This document shows positions 7,549 through 15,087 of a stretch of DNA of 25,655 nt, piece after piece. A program made the position numbers and the translations under genes. The notes beneath the pieces were generated by a model that saw only the letters and a list, made by a program, of their open reading frames with translations, made no database searches and was not told where the DNA came from. Numbering within the stretch: position 1 is the stretch's first letter; the number at the start of each line of letters is the position of its first letter. The stretch is from Rhodobacteraceae bacterium UBA6197 (lineage in GTDB: Bacteria; Pseudomonadota; Alphaproteobacteria; Rhodobacterales; Rhodobacteraceae). The stretch lies in NCBI GenBank assembly GCA_002422085.1, contig DISZ01000017.1, positions 217 to 25,871 on the forward strand, read 5' to 3'.

Positions 7549-9519
7549 TCAGGCCCGGTTCATGCGGTTGTCGATCAGTTCTTCCACGACCGACGGATCG
7601 GACAGGGTCGAAATGTCGCCAAGGCTGCCGTAATCATTCTCGGCGATCTTGCGCAGGATGCGGCGCATGATCTTGCCCGAGCGGGTTTTCGGCAGGCCCG
7701 GCGCCCATTGGATCAGGTCCGGCGAGGCGATCGGTCCGATCTCGGTGCGCACCCACTTGACCAGTTCCTTGCGCAGATCATCGGACGGCTCTACGTCGTT
7801 CATCAAGGTGACATAGGCGTAGATGCCCTGCCCCTTGAGGTCGTGCGGATAGCCCACCACGGCGGCCTCGGCCACTTTCGGATGCGCGACCAGCGCGGAT
7901 TCGACCTCGGCGGTGCCCATGCGGTGACCCGAAACGTTGATCACGTCATCGACGCGGCCGGTAATCCAGTAATAGCCATCCTGGTCGCGGCGGCAGCCGT
8001 CTCCGGTAAAGTAATAGCCGCGATACTGCGAGAAATAGGCTTCCTGAAAGCGTTCGTGGTCGCCCCAAAGGGTGCGCATCTGACCCGGCCAGCTGTCCGA
8101 GATGCACAGCACGCCCTCGGCCTCGGTTTCGCCCATGCGGCGACCGTTTTGCGGGTCAAGCACCACCGGTTTGACACCAAAGAACGGGTTGGTCGCCGAA
8201 CCCGGCTTGGTGGGCGTGGCGCCGGGCAGCGGGGTCAGCATATGGCCGCCGGTTTCGGTTTGCCAGAAGGTGTCGACGATCGGGCATTTGCCCTTGCCGA
8301 CGTATTTGTCATACCAGATCCAGGCTTCCGGGTTGATCGGTTCACCAACCGAGCCCAACACGCGCAACGACGACAGGTCGTGCTTTTCGACCCACTCGTG
8401 GCCTTGCCCCATCAACGAACGGATGGCGGTGGGCGCGGTGTAGAACTGCGTTACCTTGTGCTTGGCGCAGACTTCCCAGAAACGGCCAGCGTCGGGGAAG
8501 GTCGGCACACCCTCAAACATGATCGTGGTCGCGCCATTCGCCAGCGGACCGTAGATGATGTAGCTGTGACCAGTCACCCAACCCACGTCGGCGGTGCACC
8601 AGAACACGTCCCCATCCTTGTAGTCGAAGGTATATTGGTGGGTCATCGCGGCATAGACCAGATAGCCGCCGGTCGTATGCACCACGCCCTTCGGCTTGCC
8701 GGTCGAGCCCGAGGTATAAAGGATGAACAACGGATCCTCGGCACCCATTGGCCGGGGCGGACATTCGGGGCTGACCTGCTCCATCAACGCCAGCACGTCG
8801 ACATCACGGCCAGCGACCCAGGAAACCTGATCACCGGTATGTTTGACCACGAGGCAGCGCACCTTGTCCGAGCAGTGCAGCAAGGCAGCGTCGGTATTGG
8901 CTTTCAACTGCGTGCGGCGGCCACCGCGTGGGGCGGTGTCGGCGGTAATCACCAGCTTGGCACCGCAGTCATTGATCCGGTTGGCCAGTGCATCGGGCGA
9001 GAAACCGGCAAACACGATCGAATGGATGGCGCCGACCCGGGCACAGGCCAGCATCGCGTAGGCGGCCTCGGGGATCATCGGCAGGTAGATCACGACGCGG
9101 TCGCCGCGCATCACGCCCTGGCTGAGCAGAACGTTGGCCATCTGGTTCACCTTTTGCGACAATTCGCGGTAGGTGATGTGCTGAGCAGGGGTTTTCGGAT
9201 CGTCAGGCTCAAAGATGATCGCGGTTTGCAGTGCGCGGTCTTTCAGGTGACGGTCGATACAGTTGACCGACGCGTTCAAAACCCCGTCTTCAAACCATTT
9301 GATCGAAACCTTGCCAAAGGTGAAATCGGTGTCCTTGACCTTGGTATAGGGCTTGATCCAGTCGAGCCGCTGCCCCTCGCGCCCCCAAAAACCTTCGGGA
9401 TCACTGATCGATTCCGCATACATCGCGTTGTATTTGGCGGTGTCGGCATGAGCATTTTCAAAGCCCGCGGGAATATCCCGCAACGTCGGCACAACGACTG
9501 ACTGTTCCTGAGCAACCAT
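7549..9519 (-). CDS. acs: Acetyl-CoA synthetase (AMP-forming)
   Basis: The enzyme converts acetate, ATP and CoA to acetyl-CoA, AMP and PPi. It has 656 residues from the ATG at 9519, close to the roughly 650 usual for the family. That start is preceded at good spacing by AAGGAGG, while the ATG at 9528 sits too close to this site. The ATP-binding loop YTSGSTGKPKG is at 268-278, the adenylate motif FWQTETGG at 418-425, and the hinge/A8 region GRVDDVINVSGHR at 521-533. PKTRSGKIMRR is at 610-620, with the catalytic Lys616 that is the usual target of regulatory acetylation. It is first in a probable acs-adk-DUF4212-symporter-DUF294 transcription unit. Confidence 0.98.
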   Translation of the reverse strand: MVAQEQSVVVPTLRDIPAGFENAHADTAKYNAMYAESISDPEGFWGREGQRLDWIKPYTKVKDTDFTFGKVSIKWFEDGVLNASVNCIDRHLKDRALQTAIIFEPDDPKTPAQHITYRELSQKVNQMANVLLSQGVMRGDRVVIYLPMIPEAAYAMLACARVGAIHSIVFAGFSPDALANRINDCGAKLVITADTAPRGGRRTQLKANTDAALLHCSDKVRCLVVKHTGDQVSWVAGRDVDVLALMEQVSPECPPRPMGAEDPLFILYTSGSTGKPKGVVHTTGGYLVYAAMTHQYTFDYKDGDVFWCTADVGWVTGHSYIIYGPLANGATTIMFEGVPTFPDAGRFWEVCAKHKVTQFYTAPTAIRSLMGQGHEWVEKHDLSSLRVLGSVGEPINPEAWIWYDKYVGKGKCPIVDTFWQTETGGHMLTPLPGATPTKPGSATNPFFGVKPVVLDPQNGRRMGETEAEGVLCISDSWPGQMRTLWGDHERFQEAYFSQYRGYYFTGDGCRRDQDGYYWITGRVDDVINVSGHRMGTAEVESALVAHPKVAEAAVVGYPHDLKGQGIYAYVTLMNDVEPSDDLRKELVKWVRTEIGPIASPDLIQWAPGLPKTRSGKIMRRILRKIAENDYGSLGDISTLSDPSVVEELIDNRMNRA

Positions 9520-9603
9520 CGGCGGCATCCTCCTTGGAAATATTGTCGGCTCAAGAGCCGCACCCAACCCTCGGCTGTCGCCGAAAGCTTTCTACCCCAA
9601 GCC

Positions 9604-9634
9604 ATTGTAAACCAAATATTCGTTTTTATGTAAG
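9604..9634 (-). promoter_or_regulatory. Possible acs promoter
   Basis: On the minus strand a near-consensus -10 box TACAAT (9604-9609) is preceded by CTTACA (9629-9634) at a 19-base spacing, within the only AT-rich stretch of the area. It would give an acs leader of about 75-80 bases. The -35 match is only partial and the spacing long, so an activator may be needed. Confidence 0.35.
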
Positions 9635-9667
9635 CCCCTTTGTTAATTGAATTATTTTGTAAATTTT

Positions 9668-9696
9668 TTGACAGACCGTTCGGTAATGTTGTTAAT
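9668..9696 (+). promoter_or_regulatory. Promoter-like sequence with embedded operator palindrome
   Basis: Reading on the plus strand, a perfect TTGACA (9668-9673) is followed after 17 bases by GTTAAT (9691-9696). The spacer contains ACCGTTCGGT (9675-9684), with arms ACCG/CGGT. Such short palindromes inside the spacer are common at self-regulated TetR-family promoters. No convincing plus-strand gene follows; transcription would run antisense into the end of sulP. Seen on the other strand, the palindrome lies about 155 bases upstream of the acs start codon and could be an acs regulator site. Confidence 0.4.
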
Positions 9697-9735
9697 CTTA
9701 GGTTTTGATGGCAATTTTTGATATTTTATTTCAAG

Positions 9736-9778
9736 CCCTTGCCTGTTCACGCATCGGTGAAGATGACGCAAGCAAGGG
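9736..9778. repeat. Nested inverted repeat downstream of sulP
   Basis: Outer arms CCCTTGC (9736-9742) and GCAAGGG (9772-9778) enclose inner arms TTCAC (9746-9750) and GTGAA (9757-9761). On the minus strand it lies about 57 bases after the sulP stop and is followed by AT-rich sequence, so it may be a weak terminator. Between acs and sulP (9520-9834) I see no gene, only this structure and the two promoter-like sites. Confidence 0.35.
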
Positions 9779-9834
9779 ACTGCGGCCAGCCTTGGGGCTT
9801 TTGCCGCGCAAGAAACAATGTGGCGAAATTCGGG

Positions 9835-11513
9835 TCAGCCGGCCAGCGATTCGTCTTGGTTGCGCGCCGCCACGGCCAAGGCTTCGGCCACGTCGGGCAG
9901 GAAACGTGCCAGCGGTTCGTGCAGGCCTTGCGCGTGCAGGGCACGGCGAACCTCGATAGCAGCGCCAGCGACATAGAGCTGTGCCTCGTGGCGGCGTAAT
10001 TTCTGCGCCAGCGTCACCACCATATGCGCGCCCGTGCTATCGACCAGCGGCACATTCGAGAAATCGACCACCACCGCACGCGGCCATTGCGCGATGCGGT
10101 CCAGCACCGAGCCAAGCCGCGCCACGGCGCCAAAGAACACGGCGCCGCGCAGCCGGTAAACCACCACATCGCGGCCTTGCGGATCGGGCGTTTCCGTGTC
10201 CGTTGAAACGTCGTGTCTTTCGATTCGAGTCATCTCGGACATGTGGCGGATAAAGACCAGTCCGCCCAGCGCGAAACCGACGATGATGCCTTCGGTCAAG
10301 TCGCGGAAAACGACCAGGGCAAAGGTCACGATCAGCACCATCGCATCGCCGCGCGACGAAAATACAAGCGCCTTGAATTCGTCTTTCTCGATCATGTTCC
10401 ACGCGACGATGGCCAAGACGCCGGCCAGCGCCGCCAGCGGAATATAGCCCGCCAAGGGGGCTGCGATCAGCATGAACGCCAACACAAACAGCGCATGCAG
10501 CATCCCCGACACCGGTCCCTGTGATCCGGCGCGCACGTTGGTTGCGGTGCGCGCGATAGTGCCGGTGACGCAGAACCCGCCAAACAGCGCCGAACCGACA
10601 TTGGCCACGCCCTGCGCCACGAGCTCGGCGTTCGAGCGGTGCTGCGTGCCGGTCATGCCATCGGCCACCATTGCCGAAAGCAGCGATTCAATCGCGCCCA
10701 GCAGCGTAAAACTGATCGCCCAAGGTAGCGCCGCCGTAACCGTCGCCAATGAAAGCACCGGCATCGACGGGGCGGGCAACAGTCTTGGCAAGTCCCCGAA
10801 CCTGGTGTGGATCGTCTCGACCGGCAGGCCCGCAAGCGCCACCACAACTGACGCCGCCGCAACCCCGATCAAAAGGTTGGGCCAGCGCGGCCGGAGCCGT
10901 TTGAGCACCTCTATCAGCAGGATCGTCGCGCCCGCCACGCCCATCGCTGCGGGGGTAAAACTGCCGCGCGCCGACCACATCGTCTCGAGCTTTGCGACGA
11001 ACTCGCCGGCTCGGGGCCGTTCAGCGTCAGCCCGAAAAGATCCTTGATCTGGCTGGCAAAGATGATGACGCCGATCCCGGCGGTAAACCCTACCGTCACC
11101 GGATAGGGGATGAAGCGGATGTAGCTGCCCAGCCGCAGCACCCCCAGCACGATCAACATGAAACCCGACAGGAAGGTCGCCAGCACCAGCCCCTCGATCC
11201 CGGTCTGCATCGCGCAGGCCGCAACCAGCACGATGAACGCCCCCGCCGGCCCGCCGATCTGAAATCTCGATCCGCCCAACAGCGACACCAGAAACCCGCC
11301 CACGATCGCGGTAAAAAGCCCCCGTTCCGGCCCGACACCCGAGGCGATGGCGATGGCCATCGACAAGGGCAAGGCGACAATCGCCACTGTCAACGCGGCC
11401 AGTGAATCGGCCTGAAGACTGCGCAAAGTATACCCTTCGCGGAATATGGTGATGGATTTCGGCAGGAATTCTCCCCTGCGCAAGGGGCGGTCAGCAAGTG
11501 TAGCGGTAGTCAT
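9835..11513 (-). pseudogene. SulP-family anion transporter with STAS domain, broken by a frameshift
   Basis: The N-terminal half (ATG at 11513, MTTATLADRP) encodes a SulP membrane core, with GGPAGAFIVLVAA near 87-99 and PYPVTVGFTAG near 136-146. The matching C-terminal half continues in another frame (10999 down to 9835). It holds further helices and a STAS domain with PRAVVVDFSNVPLVDSTGAH. The frames join at about 11001-11010, after LNGPEPA (about residue 170). Restoring one base there joins EPA to EFVAKLETMW and yields a product of about 559 residues, normal for the family. As read, translation leaves the family sequence and stops at 10914. Intact SulP proteins carry sulfate, bicarbonate or dicarboxylates; no carbonic anhydrase gene is adjacent to hint at which. 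It may be a true pseudogene or a one-base sequencing error. Confidence 0.85.
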
Positions 11514-11598
11514 TTCTTGGCAATATCCACAGGTTGCGCGATGCTGATTCCCCATACGCCAATTTTTCAGGCGCAGCCAACGTGAAATAGGTCAGATC

Positions 11599-12093
11599 AT
11601 GCCCGATCCGCAAAGCCCGATCCGCCAGACCGACGACCAGGCCCGCACGCTGGCGCGGCGGCTGATCCGCGAGGCGCGCTTTGGTGCATTGGCAGTGCTT
11701 GATCCGGGCACCGGCGCACCCTTCGTCAGCCGCATTGCCCTTGGCCCTGGCCCGGACGGCGGGCTTTGGAGCCTGATATCGGGCCTGGCATTTCACTATC
11801 GTGCCTTGGCGCAGGATCCGCGCGCAGCGCTATTGCTGGGCGAGCCGGGACCAAAAGGCGACCCGCTGACCCACCCACGCCTCAGCCTCACCCTGCGCGC
11901 GCAGTTTCTGGCTCCAGACGACCCGGCGCGTGGCGCTGTCCGCGCGCGCTGGCTGGCCGATCACCCGAAATCGAAGCTTTACATCGACCTGCCGGATTTC
12001 CGTTTCATTGCGTTCACGCTGATCGCCGGTGCCTTGAACGAAGGCTTTGCGCGCGCCTATCAATTGAGCCCCGACGACATGGGGCACCTTTAA
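11599..12093 (+). CDS. Pyridoxamine 5'-phosphate oxidase-like FMN split-barrel protein (HugZ-like)
   Basis: The 164-residue protein has the split-barrel pattern of the pyridoxamine-phosphate-oxidase-like family. LARRLIREARFGALAVLD is at about 18-35, followed by FVSRIALGPG, HYRALAQDPRAALLLGEPG (66-84) and a C-terminal segment KLYIDLPDFRFIAF (125-138). The last resembles HugZ/CREG-type members linked to heme or flavin chemistry. True PdxH function is unlikely because the length and motifs differ. It is divergently placed from sulP with 85 bases between the starts, and convergent with the spike-like gene, sharing a terminator. The ribosome-binding site is weak, and MPDPQ is the only sensible start. 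Confidence 0.85.
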   Translation: MPDPQSPIRQTDDQARTLARRLIREARFGALAVLDPGTGAPFVSRIALGPGPDGGLWSLISGLAFHYRALAQDPRAALLLGEPGPKGDPLTHPRLSLTLRAQFLAPDDPARGAVRARWLADHPKSKLYIDLPDFRFIAFTLIAGALNEGFARAYQLSPDDMGHL

Positions 12094-12125
12094 AAAAGCG
12101 GGCGCCGCAGCGCCCGCCCTTTCGC
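12092..12125. terminator. Bidirectional intrinsic terminator
   Basis: A perfect 8-bp GC stem (12098-12105 with 12110-12117) and a CGCA loop is flanked by AAAAAA on the left and CCTTTCGCTCTTT on the right. For minus-strand transcription of the spike-like gene it is a textbook terminator with a run of six T. For the plus-strand flavin-type gene the T tract is interrupted but plausible. Confidence 0.85.
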
Positions 12126-12154
12126 TCTTTCAGGTGACGTTGGCCTGCACCGGA

Positions 12155-14446
12155 TCAGTTCGGGTTGTCCATCCGCACCCGGATATGCACCCGCCCCTTG
12201 GCCGCCTGCGACCAGTTCAACGAAACCTGTTTCTTGGTCGCCCCCTGCTCGACGCTGAAATAGGGCATCTCGCTGACACGCGCGCCTGTGGCGTTGGTAA
12301 TCATGCCTTCCGCCACCACGCTTTCAACATTGCGCGCCCAGCCGTTGAACGGCAGATACGCCCCCGGATCAATCAACCAGACGCTTTGTGCGGACGCCTG
12401 ATCGTATTGCAAGAACACCGGATTGGTGACCAGCTGGGTGACCCCGTTGAAGATGTTGCCCTCCATCAAGATGTTGCGCATCCGGCTGTAGTCCAGATCG
12501 GCAAAGGTCGTATCCACCTTGTCAGGCCGGTCGATCATTCCGTTTACAGCTTTGAAAACGTTACACGAAATATTCAAACCCTGAATATAGTGGCCGGTGC
12601 CGTAAGGCTTGATCGAGAACCATGTGAACCACGGCGCCGAGTTCATGCTGATGAAGGTATTGCCCGTCACCGTCAGCCCGCCAAACGAATACTCGCTGCC
12701 GTAGTTGGGGTCTGGGGAATACTCATTCGTCCATTCGATAACCGAGTTGTCGATATAGTTTCCGGTCACGGCGGTTTGCACGTTGGTCTGTGTCAGCACC
12801 AGACCGGCGACTCGCACGCCATTGGTTTCGTCGTCGCCCTGAAACCAGTGATTGCCGACGATCAGATGTCCCGAGCCATCCATCACCATCGTATGGCCAA
12901 AGCGCACAAACCGGTTCGACCGTATTTTCACGTCGTTGGCGTTGACGTTCAGCGCAATGCTGGTGCGATCTTGCGCCGGCACTTGCATCTCGCTCGACAG
13001 GAACTGGCAGCCATCGACCAACAGATCCTGACAGCCACGCCCGATCGAGGTGATCGCGCGATCCTTGGGGTGGGTCACATAGCTGTCGCGAAGCTGAAAC
13101 ATCTGCCCGTTCGGCGGCAGCATGATGCAGCTGGCCGCAAAGTTGCACAAGAACTCGACATTCTCGATATGAAAGCGGTCAAGCTGCGCGATTCCGGAAA
13201 AATCCAGAATATACTTGTAGCGCGTGAAGGTGAATGTGCGCGTCCCCGACCCACCATAAAGCGGCTGCGACAGGGTCAGGCTCGAGGCGCCCACGTTCAC
13301 CGCCCGAACATAGACCTCGCGGCCGACACCCGTGCCCGAAATCCGCGCGCCCACCGGGATATTGGCGATATTGGCGACCGCGGTCAGCGTCGTCGGCTGA
13401 CTGGTCGAATAGGTCGCCTGCGAGGTCGCGACGGTGTTGTCCCATGCCGCGCCGGCAATCGCGTTGAACTGCCCGTTGGCGATCACCCGGCGGTTCGAAA
13501 AGGTCGAAACATCCGGCGCCAATGCACTGACATCAATCGGTTCGCTCACCTCGACGCGGCGCCCCTTCAGATCCAGCGTGTTGTGGTCTGTATAGGTGAA
13601 CAGCGCCTGAAGCGCCTTCTTGAACCCGGTCAACTCGTCGCCGAACGCATCGGCATAGGTCGGAAAATCATAGCTTGCCAGCAGCGACAGTTTCGCATCG
13701 GTCGGCATGACCAACGTGCCCTCAAAACGAATGGGTGCGGCAAGGGTCAGACTTGAACCGATCAGATAGCTGCCCGCCGACACCAGAATGCTGCGCCCGG
13801 CGGCGGCGTCATCGGCGGCCTCGAACGCGGCCTTGTCGTCGGTGATACCGTCGCCTGCGGCGCCGAAATCGCGCACATCGACCCAATCCATCATGTCGCG
13901 CAGGAAGGCTTCCGTGACATCTTCGATCTCGATGTCGTCAATACGCACGACACCGCCGTTGGCACCGGTCAGGTTCAGACCAAAGTGCCCGTAGACCGGG
14001 GTCCGACCCCACGCCATGTCAACACCGCCGCGCGTGCCGGTGCCGATGATCGCGCTGACAGTCACGACCTTGCCATAGCTGCCCAGCGCAACACTCGGGC
14101 CGACCTCGATCAGGCCGGACACATGGGCGTTTGCGGCGCTCATCGCGTAACCCGCGATCGCCACCGAGGGCAGGTTGCCGCTGATCGCCTTGACCCGCGC
14201 CGAGACGCGCAGATAACACCCCGGCAAGATTGGCGTTTCGGCCATGGCGCGCAGCTTTTGGGTGGTGCTGGTCTTGACCAGCTCAAGGCAAGAGCCAAAG
14301 TCCTGATCCGCCGCCACCAGCGCAGCATTGGGCGCGCCATCATAGCTGTTCGAGCCGACCGTGCCGTCCTCGCTGGACCAGACATCCAGCCCCAGCTCAA
14401 AAGCGGGCGGCGTCAGAACCAGCCCATCGGTAATCGCCTTGTTCAT
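12155..14446 (-). CDS. Pectate-lyase-fold protein resembling a gene transfer agent head spike (GhsB-like)
   Basis: The 763-residue protein starts at the ATG at 14446 (MNKAITDGLVLTPP), preceded by GAAGGGGAA. It has no signal peptide. Residues about 30-190 look like a beta-rich jelly-roll/carbohydrate-binding domain. From about 192, WVDVRDFGAAGDGITDDKAA is the classic start of a pectate-lyase_3/GH28-related right-handed beta-helix. Many Asn-rich repeat rungs follow (GNYIDN, GNTFIS, GNIFNG), then a C-terminal cap. This layout is typical of phage-type trimeric spikes. In Rhodobacter capsulatus the RcGTA head spike proteins GhsA/GhsB bind the host capsule, and this gene resembles that type (family recognition from memory, not a search). 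No GhsA partner, capsid or terminase gene is nearby. A CtrA-like site lies upstream and a strong terminator downstream. Confidence 0.75.
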   Translation of the reverse strand: MNKAITDGLVLTPPAFELGLDVWSSEDGTVGSNSYDGAPNAALVAADQDFGSCLELVKTSTTQKLRAMAETPILPGCYLRVSARVKAISGNLPSVAIAGYAMSAANAHVSGLIEVGPSVALGSYGKVVTVSAIIGTGTRGGVDMAWGRTPVYGHFGLNLTGANGGVVRIDDIEIEDVTEAFLRDMMDWVDVRDFGAAGDGITDDKAAFEAADDAAAGRSILVSAGSYLIGSSLTLAAPIRFEGTLVMPTDAKLSLLASYDFPTYADAFGDELTGFKKALQALFTYTDHNTLDLKGRRVEVSEPIDVSALAPDVSTFSNRRVIANGQFNAIAGAAWDNTVATSQATYSTSQPTTLTAVANIANIPVGARISGTGVGREVYVRAVNVGASSLTLSQPLYGGSGTRTFTFTRYKYILDFSGIAQLDRFHIENVEFLCNFAASCIMLPPNGQMFQLRDSYVTHPKDRAITSIGRGCQDLLVDGCQFLSSEMQVPAQDRTSIALNVNANDVKIRSNRFVRFGHTMVMDGSGHLIVGNHWFQGDDETNGVRVAGLVLTQTNVQTAVTGNYIDNSVIEWTNEYSPDPNYGSEYSFGGLTVTGNTFISMNSAPWFTWFSIKPYGTGHYIQGLNISCNVFKAVNGMIDRPDKVDTTFADLDYSRMRNILMEGNIFNGVTQLVTNPVFLQYDQASAQSVWLIDPGAYLPFNGWARNVESVVAEGMITNATGARVSEMPYFSVEQGATKKQVSLNWSQAAKGRVHIRVRMDNPN

Positions 14447-14601
14447 TCCGGGTTCCCCTTCGCGTGTTCCGGCCAACCCAGCCCCCCGCCACGACCTCGC
14501 AGGCGCCAAAGGCGCCACGTCGAAAGACCGCGACCGGGGTTTCTCATGCTGGGGATGCCGGGCGCGTCATGCCCCGGCTTCACGATTGCTAACAGCGATT
14601 C

Positions 14602-14616
14602 CTAAAGCACTCTTAA
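14602..14616 (-). promoter_or_regulatory. Candidate CtrA-binding site upstream of the spike-like gene
   Basis: On the minus strand the sequence reads TTAA, seven bases, TTAG, matching seven of eight fixed positions of the CtrA consensus TTAA-N7-TTAA. It lies about 155 bases upstream of the start codon. CtrA is required for GTA expression in Rhodobacterales (established), which makes the placement meaningful. Otherwise the 14447-14649 gap holds no gene that I can see. Confidence 0.4.
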
Positions 14617-14649
14617 CCGGGGCGAACGCTGCCACATGCCCAAAGGCGC

Positions 14650-15036
14650 TCAGGCACCATTGGCACCTGACGCGACCGGGCTGACGCCATCAATGCGCCA
14701 CCCATCGGGGCCTTCGATCATCCGGTAGTCTAAGATACGCACCGCCCCCGTGCTGCGCAGCATCACGCGCTGAACCGGCTGCCCGCCTTCGGCGCGCTGA
14801 CCCAGCCAGATCACGTCGCCGGGCTGGCGCAATACCGCGAACCCCTTGTCCACCATCGCGCCAAACCGTTCCGGCGTGCGAAAAAGTGCCCGAATACCCG
14901 GCGAGGCATAGCTGAACGCCCCGGCGACATCCGCCGAGCGCAGTGCCGCAATCTGCGCCGCGATCACCTATCGGATCGGGTCTTCCTCGGCCCAAAGCGG
15001 CAAAGGCAGCCACAAGGCAAGCGAAACACCGCGCAT
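14650..15036 (-). pseudogene. DUF4864 secreted protein interrupted by an in-frame amber codon
   Basis: The ATG at 15036 follows a good AGGAGG site and begins MRGVSLALWLPLPLWA, a short signal peptide. After EEDPIR the frame meets TAG at 14968-14970. It then continues without a break as VIAAQIAALRSADVAGAFSYAS through to GVSPVASGANGA (stop at 14650), the usual body of a DUF4864 protein. A C-to-T change of CAG would explain the stop. Reinitiation at the GTG at 14967 would make a 105-residue protein without its signal peptide. The family is a small periplasmic NTF2-like protein of unknown function. It lies 51 bases after lysK. This could be a real null allele or a base-call error. Confidence 0.8.
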
Positions 15037-15087
15037 CGGACAGCCCTCCTGACCCGGAAAGCTAGCCCGATCCACACGTCCGGCAAG

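Noticed and set aside
7708..9501. Plus-strand open frame of about 600 codons
   Set aside because: It is antisense to acs, which has every family motif; this is shadow coding.
9705..9999. Short plus-strand frames after the TTGACA promoter-like site
   Set aside because: They have no domain, poor ribosome-binding sites and run antisense into the sulP end. I do not accept them as genes, although a transcript may exist.
10914..11007. Programmed frameshift in sulP
   Set aside because: No slippery heptamer or stimulatory structure is seen at the junction, and SulP proteins are not known to use frameshifting.
12134..13756. Plus-strand open frame of 540 codons
   Set aside because: It is antisense to the beta-helix protein and composed of shadow-like Arg/His/Gln-rich sequence.
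12155..14446. Prophage remnant
   Set aside because: Only one spike-like gene is present; there is no integrase, capsid, terminase, tail or lysis gene and no attachment site. A dispersed GTA gene fits better.
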